Positions 8,059-16,934 of a DNA stretch of 64,000 nt are shown here, piece after piece (within the stretch, counting starts at the first letter, position 1; each line of letters opens with the position of its first letter). Below the pieces are notes generated by a model. The model made no database searches. It was given only the letters and a program-made list of their open reading frames with translations, and was not told the DNA's origin. Source of the DNA: Haloplanus sp. GDY1 (lineage in GTDB: Archaea; Halobacteriota; Halobacteria; Halobacteriales; Haloferacaceae); NCBI RefSeq assembly GCF_023703775.1, contig NZ_CP098514.1:1922001-1986000 (forward strand). Direction: 5' to 3'. The translations under genes and the position numbers were made by a program.

Positions 8059-9102
8059 ATGCCGCGCGTCCTCCCGACCCGGCGCGGCCTCGCCGTCGCC
8101 GCCGTCGCCGCCGCCGCCGTCGCCATGGGCGTCGAGTTCGGCCCGCGGGCGCTCGACGCCGTCGTCCTGCCGGCCGCCGTCGTCCTCGCGGCCGCGGGCG
8201 TCCAGCTCTACCTCCTCGATCCGCCACGCGTCGACCGGACGACGCCCCCGCCCGGCGATCCGGGAACGACGGCCACCGTCCGCCTCGCCTTCGACACCGA
8301 CACCCCGGTCACCGGCGTCGTCCGCGACCGCCTCCCCGACGGCGTCGACGGCGACGCCGAGGCGACGACCCTGATCGGGGGGGAGCCGTTCGCCTACGAG
8401 GTGACCTACCGGGAGCGGGGCGAGCACGCGCTCGGGCCGGCGACCGTCAGCGCCCGGGACGTCCTCGGTCTCGCGCGGCGCACCGTCGTCACCGAGGGGC
8501 GGGACGCGGTGCTCGTGTATCCCCGGGTGTTCCATCCCTCGCCGGCCGTGGGCGAGCGACTGCGGGGGCTGGCCGCGCCGGATCAAGGCGCCGAGCGCGG
8601 CGCGTTCGACCACCTCCGGGAGTACGCCCGCGGCGACTCGCTCCGGGACGTCCACTGGAAGTCGAGCGCCAAGCGCGAGGAACTCGTCGTCCAGGAGTTC
8701 GCCGACGACGGCGACCGCCAGCGGGTGACGATGGCGGCGAGCGCGGCGCCCGGGCGCGCCGACGCGATGGCCGAGGCGGCCGCCACCGTCGGCTACGCCC
8801 TCCTCGACGAGGGGATGGCCGTGTCGCTCACCACCCCGGACGGGGGGCTCCTCCTGACGCCGGGCGACGCCGGGCGGCTGCTCGACCACCTCGCCCGCGT
8901 CGGCGACGGCGACGTGGGCGAGAGCGCCGACGTGGTCGTCCGCGCGGACGCCGACGGGGTGACGGTCCGCGTCGACGGCGCGTCGCGGCCGTTCGACCCC
9001 GGTGACCGGCGCCGAATCGGCGTCGAGGGAGCGAGCGGGGGCGACGAGGGCGCCGGCACGGACGACGCGCCGCCGGCCGACCGCCGGGAGGTGCGGGCGT
9101 GA
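8059..9102 (+). CDS. DUF58 domain protein (cluster 1)
   Basis: A 347-residue protein with two N-terminal membrane helices (residues about 10-55), a beta-rich middle and the DUF58 signature FDHLREYARGDSLRDVHWKS near residues 190-210. The rest resembles a von Willebrand A-type fold with a degenerate metal site. DUF58 proteins are the usual partners of MoxR ATPases. It begins one base after moxR and overlaps the transglutaminase start by 4 bp (GTGA), indicating translational coupling. The last about 40 residues are a charged disordered tail. Confidence 0.85.
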   Translation: MPRVLPTRRGLAVAAVAAAAVAMGVEFGPRALDAVVLPAAVVLAAAGVQLYLLDPPRVDRTTPPPGDPGTTATVRLAFDTDTPVTGVVRDRLPDGVDGDAEATTLIGGEPFAYEVTYRERGEHALGPATVSARDVLGLARRTVVTEGRDAVLVYPRVFHPSPAVGERLRGLAAPDQGAERGAFDHLREYARGDSLRDVHWKSSAKREELVVQEFADDGDRQRVTMAASAAPGRADAMAEAAATVGYALLDEGMAVSLTTPDGGLLLTPGDAGRLLDHLARVGDGDVGESADVVVRADADGVTVRVDGASRPFDPGDRRRIGVEGASGGDEGAGTDDAPPADRREVRA

Positions 9103-11282
9103 GTACCGACGCCCGTTCGCCCGGCCTCCTGCCGGGCAGCCTCGACCCGAACTTCCGGGTCGCCGCCCTCTGCTCGCTCGCCGTCCTGACCGCCTCGTAC
9201 GGGAGCGTCCTCTATCACGTGACGGACGTGGTCGGGGGCTCGCGGCTCATGCTCGCGACGCTCGTGGGGACGGCCACGCTGGCCGTCGCCACGGGGCGGG
9301 TCCTCCGGGTGCGGACCGCGCTCCTGTTGACGGCGCTCTTTCTCGTCGGCGGGTTCGCGGTGTACTTCCTCTCCGTGCCGGAGAGCCAGCGGGCGCTCAT
9401 CTCGGTCGACCGGTTGGTCTCGGACACCGTCGCCCTGCTCACCGGGCTGTCGGTCCTGCGGCTGACGCAGGCGAACGTCTGGGCGCTGTCCGTCGCGCCG
9501 ACGCCGGTCTTCCTCTCGTGGTATCTCGCCGCCCGGCGCCAGTACGTCTCGAGCGTCGTCGTCGGCGGGGCGGCGCTCGCCCTGGTCGTCCTGACCGGCG
9601 ACGCGGGGGCGCTCACGACGCTCGCCGGGGTGGTCGGCGCGGCGGCCGTCGTCGGCTTCGGGACGCTGGATCGCTACGGCGGCACGGCCACGCAGGTCGA
9701 CACGCTGGTGATCCTGCTCGCCGTCGCGGTGGTCGCGGCGGCGACGCTGTCCGCGGTGCCGGCGACGGAGGCGAGTCCCGTCCTCCCCGACCGCGACTCG
9801 CCCTCGGGCGTGACCAGCCTCGTCGACGCCCAGGACCGGGTGGAGGTGGTCGGCTCCATCCGACTCTCGCCACAGATCCAGTTCCGCGTCGAGAGCCGCG
9901 CCGACGCCTACTGGACGACGGGCACGTACGACCGGTACACCGGCTCGGGGTGGGTGCGGTCCGGCGACACCGAACCGTACACGGGCCGGCTTCGGGGGCC
10001 GCCCGACGACGGGACCGAGATCCGACAGACGGTGACCGCCAAGACGGAACTGGGGGCGATGCCGGCGGCGTGGCGGCCGACGGAAGTCGAGGGCATCCCT
10101 TCGGACCGCGTCCGGGTGACGCCACAGGGATCCCTCCGGCCGGCGACGACGATCGAGCCCGACGAGACGTACACGGTCACCAGCCGGCTGGTCAGGCCGG
10201 ACCCCTCCGACGTTCGGGCCACCGTCGACGACTACCCCGACGAGGTGGTCGAGCGCTACACGCAGCTCCCGGCCTCGACGCCGGACCGCGTCCGCGAGCG
10301 CGCCCGGGCGGTGGCCGCCGGCGCCGACTCGCCCTACGAGAAGGCGGTCGCCATCGAGTCGCATCTGGAGTCGACCAAGCGCTACTCGCTGACCGTCGAC
10401 CGCCCCGAGGGCAGCATCGCCGACGCCTTCCTGTTCGAGATGGACGCCGGCTACTGCACCTACTACGCGACGGCGATGGTGGCGATGCTGCGGGCGGAGG
10501 GCGTGCCCGCGCGGTTCGTCACCGGGTACACGACGGGCGAGCGCGTCGGGCGGGGGGAGTGGGTGGTGCGCGGCCTCGACTCCCACGCGTGGGTGCAGGT
10601 GTACGTCCCCGACGCGGGGTGGGTCCGGTTCGATCCGACGCCGGTCGCGCCCCGGGAGTCGGCGGAGTTCGAGCGCCTGATGGACGCCCGCGAGAGCGGC
10701 GAGACGGGGGTGGACACCAACGAGACGCTCGAATCGACGCCCGTGGCGCCCGCTACCGCCCCCGACGGCGGCACGGACGCCACGCCGACGCCGACGCCCA
10801 CCGGCGGCCAGGACGCCGTGGGGACGCAGTCCGGCCCCGTCGACGACACGGGCACGGACGCGGGGACGACCACCGACGGCGGGCCGGAACTCCCGTCGAC
10901 CGAGACGCTCGCGCTGTGGGGGGTGATCCTCGTCGGCGTCGGGGCGGCGGTCAGGCGGACCGGCGCGGGCGCCCGGGCGGTTCGGGCGGTGTGGCTCCGG
11001 CGGCGCGGCCCGCGTCGCGACCCCGACGCCGACGCGACCCGGGCGTTCGAGCGACTGGTCTACCTGCTCGAACGCCAGGAGGGACCCCGGCGCCCGGGCG
11101 AGACGCCGCGGGCGTACGTCGAGCGCGTGACGACCGACGACCGCGCCCGTCGGGTCCTGCGGGCGTACGAACGCGCGCGATACGGGAACGGGGTGGATCG
11201 CCGGGAGGCGGACGCGGCGGTCGACGCCGTCGGTGAACTGGTCCGGGAGCGGACGCTCCCGACCCGACCGTTCGTCCGCTGA
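9099..11282 (+). CDS. TgpA-like membrane transglutaminase/protease (cluster 1)
   Basis: A 727-residue protein. About six membrane helices occupy residues 20-215 (DUF3488-like), then comes an outer-face region with a transglutaminase-like core: the Cys in GYCTYYATAMVAMLRAEG, the His in DSHAWVQVYVP and the Asp in WVRFDPTPV complete the triad. A Thr/Pro-rich linker and another helix (LALWGVILVGVGAAV) lead to a C-terminal DUF4129-like helical domain. Such proteins may act as cysteine peptidases or cross-linkers on the cell surface. GTG at 9099 overlaps the DUF58 stop. Confidence 0.85.
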   Translation: MSTDARSPGLLPGSLDPNFRVAALCSLAVLTASYGSVLYHVTDVVGGSRLMLATLVGTATLAVATGRVLRVRTALLLTALFLVGGFAVYFLSVPESQRALISVDRLVSDTVALLTGLSVLRLTQANVWALSVAPTPVFLSWYLAARRQYVSSVVVGGAALALVVLTGDAGALTTLAGVVGAAAVVGFGTLDRYGGTATQVDTLVILLAVAVVAAATLSAVPATEASPVLPDRDSPSGVTSLVDAQDRVEVVGSIRLSPQIQFRVESRADAYWTTGTYDRYTGSGWVRSGDTEPYTGRLRGPPDDGTEIRQTVTAKTELGAMPAAWRPTEVEGIPSDRVRVTPQGSLRPATTIEPDETYTVTSRLVRPDPSDVRATVDDYPDEVVERYTQLPASTPDRVRERARAVAAGADSPYEKAVAIESHLESTKRYSLTVDRPEGSIADAFLFEMDAGYCTYYATAMVAMLRAEGVPARFVTGYTTGERVGRGEWVVRGLDSHAWVQVYVPDAGWVRFDPTPVAPRESAEFERLMDARESGETGVDTNETLESTPVAPATAPDGGTDATPTPTPTGGQDAVGTQSGPVDDTGTDAGTTTDGGPELPSTETLALWGVILVGVGAAVRRTGAGARAVRAVWLRRRGPRRDPDADATRAFERLVYLLERQEGPRRPGETPRAYVERVTTDDRARRVLRAYERARYGNGVDRREADAAVDAVGELVRERTLPTRPFVR

Positions 11283-11321
11283 TCGACCGTCGGGAGCGCC
11301 GTCGCCGCTCGTCCCGACACT

Positions 11322-11330
11322 GTTTAATAG
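11322..11330 (+). promoter_or_regulatory. TATA box of the eIF1 gene
   Basis: GTTTAATAG lies 26-34 bp before the ATG at 11356, the spacing expected for a leaderless haloarchaeal transcript. The preceding gene ends at 11282, so a separate promoter is needed. Confidence 0.55.
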
Positions 11331-11343
11331 CCCCATCCAGTAG

Positions 11344-11649
<306 letters not shown>

Positions 11650-11752
11650 TCGTCACCTAGGTATCCGTTCGAACGGCGCTGCCGCCCCGCGGGCGTGCAG
11701 GGAGGGGAGCGCGTTGCCCGCCCGTCGAGCCAGTTTCTCCGGGACCCGCGTG

Positions 11753-12103
11753 CTAGAACGGCGAGTCGGGGGTCTCGGTCTCGCCGTCGCCCGTTTCGAG
11801 CGGTCCGTCCCACGCCTCCAGCCCGCCGGCCATGCTCTCGACGCGGGCGTCCGTCGTCCCCTCGTAGGAACCGATGAGCCGTGCGGCCTGCACGCTGGCC
11901 TTGCCGTGCGGACAGACGGTGACGATGTGGTCGGCGCCGGCGAAATCCTCGACACGGTCCGGCAGTTCCCCGAAGGGGACGTTCTCGCTGCCCGGGATGT
12001 GCCCCCGGTCGAACTCGCCCGGCGAGCGGATGTCGACGATCCGCGGCCGGTCGTCGCTCTCCAGCAACGTCTCGACGTCTTCGGGCGTGATCTCCGCGTC
12101 CAT
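11753..12103 (-). CDS. Rhodanese-like sulfurtransferase
   Basis: A 116-residue single-domain rhodanese. It shows the first signature (RIVDIRSPGEFDRGHIPGS) and an active-site loop CPHGKAS (Cys in VTVCPHGKAS), which would carry a persulfide. Haloarchaeal single-domain rhodaneses may feed sulfur to thiolation or cyanide detoxification; the acceptor is unknown. ATG at 12103 (MDAEITPEDVE) is preferred because the residues read further upstream are unrelated. A TATA-like GGCTTATTC sits about 25 bp upstream on this strand. Confidence 0.85.
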   Translation of the reverse strand: MDAEITPEDVETLLESDDRPRIVDIRSPGEFDRGHIPGSENVPFGELPDRVEDFAGADHIVTVCPHGKASVQAARLIGSYEGTTDARVESMAGGLEAWDGPLETGDGETETPDSPF

Positions 12104-12401
12104 ACCCGGCCAAGGGGCGTGGAGCCGAATAAGCCTCCGGGTCGATAGAAGCACACGACGTGGTCGACCGACGACGGTAGCCGCTTTCAGGCCCGAAGGC
12201 CTCCTCGGTGAAGCGAGTCCTCGAGACGGCCGCGACCCGCCGGGCTCTGATCCGGAGGCCCGTGCCGGTGACCCGGACGACACCCGGAACCCACCCAGCG
12301 ACGCTCTGCGTCCCCGATTCGGTTCCCCTGCCCCCCTCTCGAACCCGGCCGTCCATCACGGCGAGTTCCGCACCCCGAACGATGACAGAAAAATGAAGAA
12401 A

Positions 12402-12411
12402 TATTTTTATA
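12402..12411 (+). promoter_or_regulatory. TATA box and Shine-Dalgarno site of hsp20
   Basis: An AT-rich run (TATTTTTATA) about 45 bp before the hsp20 ATG stands out in very G+C-rich surroundings. It is followed at 12441-12448 by GAGGTGAC, a good match to the anti-Shine-Dalgarno sequence, six bases before the ATG at 12454. The site therefore supports the upstream start rather than the second Met at 12496. The rest of the 350-bp gap between the divergent rhodanese and hsp20 shows nothing I can support. Confidence 0.6.
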
Positions 12412-12453
12412 GAACCGCGAACAACCATCTTGGTGGATTCGAGGTGACCAGCC

Positions 12454-12825
12454 ATGGCGCTGCGACCGAGTCCACCCAGTTCCTGGACGAGCGGTATGGA
12501 CTTCCCCAGTCAGTTCTTCGAAACCGGTCGTGACGACTACGAACTGTACGAGGAAGACGACGAGTTCGTCCTGAGCGTCGAGATGCCAGGGTTCGACCCC
12601 GAGGACATCGACGTGACGTGGAACGACGGCGTCCTCAACGTCGCCGCGGAGCGGACCGACGAGTCGCGGAACCGACGCCGGACGTACCACCGCCGGTTCC
12701 GGTTCCCGAAGACCGTCGCCGACGAGGACATCTCGGCGCAGTACCGGAACGGCATCCTCGAGATTCGGCTCCCGGTACTCGAGGGCGCCACGACTCGGGG
12801 GACGCGGATCGAAATCGAGCACTGA
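12454..12825 (+). CDS. Hsp20/alpha-crystallin small heat-shock protein
   Basis: A 123-residue small heat-shock protein with a short N-terminal arm (about 25 residues) and one alpha-crystallin domain: DEFVLSVEMPGFDPEDIDV at the start, YHRRFRFPKTVADEDISAQY in the middle, and NGILEIRLPVLEG carrying the conserved A-x-x-x-n-G-v-L-type strand. A C-terminal I-x-I (IEI) motif for oligomerisation is present. It holds unfolding proteins in an ATP-independent manner. A strong TATA box suggests stress-inducible expression. Confidence 0.9.
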   Translation: MALRPSPPSSWTSGMDFPSQFFETGRDDYELYEEDDEFVLSVEMPGFDPEDIDVTWNDGVLNVAAERTDESRNRRRTYHRRFRFPKTVADEDISAQYRNGILEIRLPVLEGATTRGTRIEIEH

Positions 12826-12829
12826 CGGC

Positions 12830-13031
12830 CCCCGAACGGTCGCGACGGTCCGTCTACTCGCCACCCCGGCACCCGATGCCCGGCCCCGTGAGCGTGTACG
12901 GGCTGCCGCTCCGGAGCGTCGCGAAGACGGCGCCGTGGGGGAACGGCGCCGAGCACCGAGGTGCCAGTGGGGTGTGCCGGGCGCGCGGGGTGGGGAGGAT
13001 GGGAACTGAAGCCGGTAGTGCGCGCCCGGTC
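12830..13031 (-). ncRNA. Candidate structured non-coding RNA
   Basis: This 310-bp gap between hsp20 and the 34-residue gene has no convincing reading frame but is dense in hairpins. Read on the minus strand, a TATA box (complement of ACTTAAATATA, 13051-13061) predicts transcription start near 13030. There an exact 10-bp stem begins: CCGGGCGCGC pairs with GCGCGCCCGG about 33 nt later. Further hairpins follow: GGCACC/GGTGC, the 9-bp CGGCGCCGT/ACGGCGCCG, CGCTC/GAGCG and GACGG/CCGTC. It lacks the SRP helix 8 signature and is not RNase P. The inference rests on structure and promoter position only. Confidence 0.4.
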
Positions 13032-13138
13032 CAACAGTTACCGTCCCCCGACTTAAATATACGTCAGACATCCGTCGCCCCGTCGTGCGATGAGCGGTCG
13101 GGAGGAAGGCTTTTGCTCGCCGCGGCGGAGGGTTCGGC

Positions 13139-13243
13139 GTGACCGTGACCTGGGCGGACATCTTCGCGCGCGCCGAGCGCTACGACCGGACCGAGGCGGA
13201 CGTGATCGACGCGCTCCGTCGCCGCCGCGACGGCGATGACTGA
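13139..13243 (+). CDS. 34-residue conserved-looking small protein
   Basis: A GTG-started frame of 34 residues (start VTVTWADIFARAERYD, end RRRRDGDD) overlaps the next gene's ATG by 8 bp. A TATA-like GGCTTTTGCTC at 13107-13117 lies the right distance upstream for leaderless initiation at this GTG. The protein is amphipathic, helix-forming and ends in a basic then acidic tail. I believe similar short proteins precede this PIN-like gene in other haloarchaea, but that is from memory. Function unknown. Confidence 0.6.
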   Translation: MTVTWADIFARAERYDRTEADVIDALRRRRDGDD

Positions 13244-13706
13244 GCCCGCGCCGACGCGGATCGTCGCCGACGCGGACGTGCTCGCGGCGGACGTCCTCGT
13301 CGGCGGCCACTCGCGGGCGGCACTGGATCGCGTCCGCGAACACTCGTGGCTGACCCTCGTCGCCAGCGACCCGCTCCTCGACGACGCCGAGGCCGTGCTC
13401 ACCGACCTCGGCGACGCGTCGCTGGCGCAGGACTGGCGCGACCGGATCGAGGGGGCGAGCGAGCGCGTCGACCACCCGGCCGGTGACCACCCGGCGCTCG
13501 CGAGCGCCTACCGCGGCGGCGCCATGCACCTGCTGACCCTCGACGAGTCGCTGCTGTCGGCGTCGGCGGGGGCGGCCATCGGCGGGCGGATCGAGACGAG
13601 CGTCAGACACCCTCGGGCCTTCGCGACGCTGTTCGACGCCGAGAGCCTCTATCGGGCGGCCGTCGGCGGCGACTATCCGGGGCCTGATCGGGATCCGCGT
13701 GAGTGA
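13236..13706 (+). CDS. PIN-like haloarchaeal protein (DUF7384-like)
   Basis: A 156-residue protein that looks like a PIN-fold nuclease: an N-terminal strand with paired acidic residues ([15 protein letters not shown]), a helix and strand with [18 protein letters not shown], and a later [16 protein letters not shown] segment where PIN proteins have their second acidic cluster. I associate it with the haloarchaeal family DUF7384. It overlaps the 34-residue gene, so both are likely translated together. Nuclease activity is inference; no toxin or antitoxin partner is recognisable unless the 34-residue protein is one. Confidence 0.65.
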   Translation: MTEPAPTRIVADADVLAADVLVGGHSRAALDRVREHSWLTLVASDPLLDDAEAVLTDLGDASLAQDWRDRIEGASERVDHPAGDHPALASAYRGGAMHLLTLDESLLSASAGAAIGGRIETSVRHPRAFATLFDAESLYRAAVGGDYPGPDRDPRE

Positions 13707-13732
13707 CCGCCGCCGACGGCCCCCCGTGGTCG

Positions 13733-14359
13733 TCACCGCGTCGCGTACCACTCCGCGAACTTCGACAGGGCGCGGCCGCGGTGCGAGACGGCGTTTTTCT
13801 TCGCCGGCCCCATCTCCGCGAAGGTCGTCCCCTCGTGTTCGAACACGGGGTCGTAGCCGAAGCCCTCGTCGCCCCGGGGTTCGACGAGGCGGCCGCGGAC
13901 GGCGCCCTCGAAGAGTTTGACCGGAGGGCCGGCGTCGGCGTCGTCCTCGCCGTCGGCCGCGGCGGCCGCGGCGCGGTCCCCGCGGTCGATGGGGTCGGGG
14001 CTCGCGTCGAAGGGTTCGCCGTCGCAGTACGCGAGGACGCAACGGAAGGCGGCGCGGGCCGGGTCCGCGGCGTCGCGCGCGAGGGCGCTCACCCGCTCGA
14101 TGCCGAGTTTCTCCTCGACGTACGCGGTGTAGGGGCCGGGGAAGCCGTCGAGGGCGTCGACGAACAGGCCGGCGTCGTCGACGAGGACGGGATCACCGGC
14201 GTGTCGGTAGGCCTCGCGGGCGCCGCGGGCCGCGATGGGCTCCAGCGTCGGCGCCTGAATCTCGGGGTAGTCGAAGTCGAGCTGGGAGACCGAGCCGTCG
14301 TCGAGATACTCGCGGACCTCCCGGACCTTCCCGGGGTTGGTCGTGACGTACCGAAGCAT
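13733..14359 (-). CDS. XTP/dITP diphosphatase (RdgB/HAM1 family)
   Basis: A 208-residue nucleotide pyrophosphatase that removes non-canonical purine triphosphates (ITP, dITP, XTP). Family motifs are in order: [50 protein letters not shown] and [11 protein letters not shown]. Between the middle motifs, at about residues 118-146, there is an Asp/Ala-rich insert of about 29 residues not found in shorter archaeal relatives; it looks like a flexible acidic loop. Start ATG at 14359. Confidence 0.9.
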   Translation of the reverse strand: MLRYVTTNPGKVREVREYLDDGSVSQLDFDYPEIQAPTLEPIAARGAREAYRHAGDPVLVDDAGLFVDALDGFPGPYTAYVEEKLGIERVSALARDAADPARAAFRCVLAYCDGEPFDASPDPIDRGDRAAAAAADGEDDADAGPPVKLFEGAVRGRLVEPRGDEGFGYDPVFEHEGTTFAEMGPAKKNAVSHRGRALSKFAEWYATR

Positions 14360-14500
14360 ACCGGCCGTGGGACCGGTCGGGGGAAAGAGGCGTCGGTCCC
14401 GAATCGGCCGTCCGGCCCCGTGTTGCGGGGCGGCGGTGCCACCGAGGCGGTGCCGCTCGGCCGTCTCGCCCGCTCGGCCGCTACCCGTCGGAGAACAGCA

Positions 14501-14508
14501 ACTTTATC
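14501..14508 (+). promoter_or_regulatory. TATA box of the eIF2-gamma operon
   Basis: ACTTTATC, about 38-45 bp before the ATG at 14546, is the only AT-rich element in the gap. It predicts a leader of about 15 nt. A purine-rich site is lacking just before the ATG. Confidence 0.45.
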
Positions 14509-14545
14509 ACCGGCAGGGAGCGAAATTCCTCCAAGATTACTCTCA

Positions 14546-15778
14546 ATGGCGACGGAAACACACCAGCAACCGGAGGTGAACATCGGTCTCGTGGGCCACG
14601 TCGATCACGGCAAGACGACGTTGGTCCAGGCCCTCAGCGGCTCGTGGACGGACCAGCACTCCGAGGAGATGAAACGCGGTATCTCCATCCGGCTCGGGTA
14701 CGCGGACGCGACGTTCCGCCGCTGTCCGGGCGTCGACGAACCGGAGTGTTACACCGTCGACGAGACCTGTCCGGACGGCTCGGAGAGCGAGGTGCTGCGG
14801 ACGGTGTCGTTCGTCGACGCGCCGGGGCACGAGACGCTGATGGCGACCATGCTCTCGGGGGCCGCGCTCATGGACGGCGCGGTGCTGGTCGTGAGCGCGA
14901 CCGATCCCGTCCCGCAGGCCCAGACCGAGGAGCACCTGATGGCGCTGGACATCATCGGCGTCGAGAACATCGTCATCGCACAGAACAAGATCGACCTGGT
15001 CGACCGCGAGCAGGCGGTCCGGAACCACCAGGAGATCGAGGAGTTCGTCGAGGGGACCGTCGCCGAGGACGCCCCCATCGTCCCGATCAGCGCCCAGCAG
15101 GAGGTCAACATGGACCTCCTCATCGACGCGATCGAGCGGGAGATCCCCACGCCGGAGCGCGACGAGAGCGACGCCGCCCGCATGTTCGTCGCCCGGAGCT
15201 TCGACATCAACCGGCCGGGGACGACCTGGGCGGACCTCAAGGGCGGCGTCGTCGGCGGCAGCCTCGTCGACGGCACCCTGGAGGCGGGCGAGGAGATCGA
15301 ACTCCGTCCGGGTCGCGAGGTCGACGAGGGGGGACAGACCGAGTGGCGCCCCATCACGACCGAGGTGCGCTCGCTCCAGGCGGGGAGCCAGTCGGTCGAG
15401 GTGGCTCGCCCCGGCGGCCTCCTCGGCGTCGGAACCGGCCTCGACCCGTCGCTGACGAAAGGCGACGCGCTGGCGGGGCAGGTCGCGGGCGACCCCGGGA
15501 CGCTCCCGCCGACCCACGAGGCCTTCGAGATGGACGTGGAACTGCTGGATCGCGTCGTCGGCGAGGAGGGCGACGAGATCGAGGAGATCTCCACGGGCGA
15601 ACCGCTGATGCTCACCGTCGGCACCGCGACGACCGTCGGTGCGGTGACCAGCGCGCGGTCCGGCGAGTGTGAGGTATCGCTGAAACGCCCCGTCTGTGCG
15701 GAGTCGGGGTCGAAAATCGCCATCAACCGCCGGGTCGGGGCCCGCTGGCGGCTCATCGGCATCGGCACGCTCAAGTGA
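14546..15778 (+). CDS. eif2g: Translation initiation factor aIF2 subunit gamma
   Basis: A 410-residue GTPase that binds initiator Met-tRNA as part of aIF2. G motifs: [10 protein letters not shown], switch region [21 protein letters not shown], and the ISAQ/G5 loop. A zinc knuckle with three cysteines is visible ([16 protein letters not shown]). Domains II and III follow with SFDINRPG and the C-terminal [21 protein letters not shown] at 14546 follows the TATA box at about 14501; the frame is open upstream but only as antisense read-through. It heads a tight cluster with the PIN protein, rpo7, spt4 and the CoA gene. Confidence 0.95.
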   Translation: MATETHQQPEVNIGLVGHVDHGKTTLVQALSGSWTDQHSEEMKRGISIRLGYADATFRRCPGVDEPECYTVDETCPDGSESEVLRTVSFVDAPGHETLMATMLSGAALMDGAVLVVSATDPVPQAQTEEHLMALDIIGVENIVIAQNKIDLVDREQAVRNHQEIEEFVEGTVAEDAPIVPISAQQEVNMDLLIDAIEREIPTPERDESDAARMFVARSFDINRPGTTWADLKGGVVGGSLVDGTLEAGEEIELRPGREVDEGGQTEWRPITTEVRSLQAGSQSVEVARPGGLLGVGTGLDPSLTKGDALAGQVAGDPGTLPPTHEAFEMDVELLDRVVGEEGDEIEEISTGEPLMLTVGTATTVGAVTSARSGECEVSLKRPVCAESGSKIAINRRVGARWRLIGIGTLK

Positions 15779-16161
15779 CAGGGCCACCCGTCGCCATGGA
15801 CACCAGCGCGCTCATGATGCCGGTCGAATGCGACGTGCGTGTCTTCGACGAACTCGACCGCCTGCTGGGCGACGTCGAGTTCGTGACGCCGGCCGCGGTG
15901 ATCGCGGAACTGGAGACCCTGGCCACGGGTGCGGGCGAGGAGGCCACCGCCGCCAGTGTCGGCCGGGACCTGGCCGACCGCTGTCGCGTGGTGGAGACGG
16001 ACGCATCGTACGCAGACGACGCCCTCGTCGAACTCGCCGAACGCGGCGAGTGCGAGTACGTCGTGACGAACGACGGCCCACTGAAAGACCGCCTGCTCGA
16101 ACGCGGCGTTCGGGTGATCGGTTTAAGGGGTCGGAACACACTGAACATAACACAACCTTAG
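15775..16161 (+). CDS. PIN domain nuclease, Fcf1/VapC9-like
   Basis: A 128-residue PIN domain. The conserved acidic residues are visible: Asp in [11 protein letters not shown], Glu in AVIAELE, Asp in DDALVELAE and Asp in [14 protein letters not shown]. This gene commonly lies between aIF2-gamma and RNA polymerase subunit Rpo7 in archaea, and its best-known relatives are Fcf1/Utp24-type rRNA endonucleases and VapC9. GTG start at 15775 overlaps the aIF2-gamma stop (GTGA). A ribosomal-RNA processing role fits the neighbourhood, but a toxin role cannot be excluded; no antitoxin is adjacent. Confidence 0.85.
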   Translation: MTGPPVAMDTSALMMPVECDVRVFDELDRLLGDVEFVTPAAVIAELETLATGAGEEATAASVGRDLADRCRVVETDASYADDALVELAERGECEYVVTNDGPLKDRLLERGVRVIGLRGRNTLNITQP

Positions 16162-16162
16162 C

Positions 16163-16735
16163 ATGTACAAACGGGTACGACTCAAGGACACGGTCGAGGT
16201 GCCGCCGCGGCACCTCGCCGACGTGACGCCCGAGCGGGTCAAGCGCCTGCTCCAAGACAAACTCGAAGGCCGGATGGACGAGGAGGTGGGGAGCGTCGTG
16301 AGCGTCGTCGAGGTTCACGACATCGGCGACGGTGCGGTGTTGCCCAACCGCCCCGGCGTCTACTACGAGGCCGACTTCGACGCCATCACCTTCGATCCAC
16401 AGATGCAGGAGGTCGTCGACGGCACCGTCGTCGAGGTGGTGGAGTTCGGCGCCTTCGTCGGGATCGGCCCCGTCGACGGCCTGCTCCACGTCTCACAGAT
16501 CTCCGACGAATACCTCGCCTACGACGGCGAGAACCAGCAACTCGCCTCGACGGAGACGAACCGAACGCTCGGCGTCGACGACGAGGTCCGGGTGCGGATC
16601 GTCACCAAGAGCGTCGACGAGCGCAATCCCCGGGACAGCAAGATCGGACTGACGGCGAAACAGCCGGGACTGGGCAAGCACGGCTGGCTCGAAGAGGAAC
16701 GACAGAAACGCGAGGCGCAGATGGAGGGTAACTGA
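16163..16735 (+). CDS. rpo7: DNA-directed RNA polymerase subunit Rpo7 (E')
   Basis: A 190-residue homologue of eukaryotic Rpb7. The N-terminal RNP-like domain starts MYKRVRLKDTVEVPP and the C-terminal S1 RNA-binding domain contains GTVVEVVEFGAFVGIGPVDGLLHVSQI. It forms the stalk of the archaeal polymerase with Rpo4 and contacts emerging RNA. It starts one base after the PIN gene and overlaps spt4 by one base (TGATG), so the genes are translationally coupled. Confidence 0.95.
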   Translation: MYKRVRLKDTVEVPPRHLADVTPERVKRLLQDKLEGRMDEEVGSVVSVVEVHDIGDGAVLPNRPGVYYEADFDAITFDPQMQEVVDGTVVEVVEFGAFVGIGPVDGLLHVSQISDEYLAYDGENQQLASTETNRTLGVDDEVRVRIVTKSVDERNPRDSKIGLTAKQPGLGKHGWLEEERQKREAQMEGN

Positions 16736-16932
16736 TGGCCGAGGACCGCCTCGCCTGCCGTGAGTGTCACTTCATCAACGACCCCGACACGCAGACCTGC
16801 GCGAACTGCGGGTCGTCGAGCCTCACGGAGGACTGGGCGGGCTACGTCATCATCACCCACCCCGAGCGTTCCGAAGTGGCCGAGGAGATGAACGTCTCCG
16901 AACCCGGCGGCTACGCGCTGAAGGTCCGCTGA
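16735..16932 (+). CDS. spt4: Transcription elongation factor Spt4 (formerly RNA polymerase E'')
   Basis: A 65-residue zinc-ribbon protein with two CxxC pairs (CRECHF and CANCGSS) followed by TEDWAGYVIITHPERSEVAEEM, the conserved Spt4 core. It heterodimerises with Spt5 and keeps elongating polymerase processive. The ATG overlaps the rpo7 stop codon. Length and motifs match archaeal Spt4. Confidence 0.95.
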   Translation: MAEDRLACRECHFINDPDTQTCANCGSSSLTEDWAGYVIITHPERSEVAEEMNVSEPGGYALKVR

Positions 16933-16934
16933 CC

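Noticed and set aside
12830-13031. SRP (7S) RNA
   Set aside because: The region is structured and promoter-led, but the conserved helix 8 loop (CCGGAAGG with AGCAGCC) and the Alu-domain UGUAAC context are absent, and the length is too short.
15775-16161. Type II toxin VapC
   Set aside because: The PIN domain sits in a conserved translation/transcription cluster and has no antitoxin neighbour, so a housekeeping RNase role is more likely.
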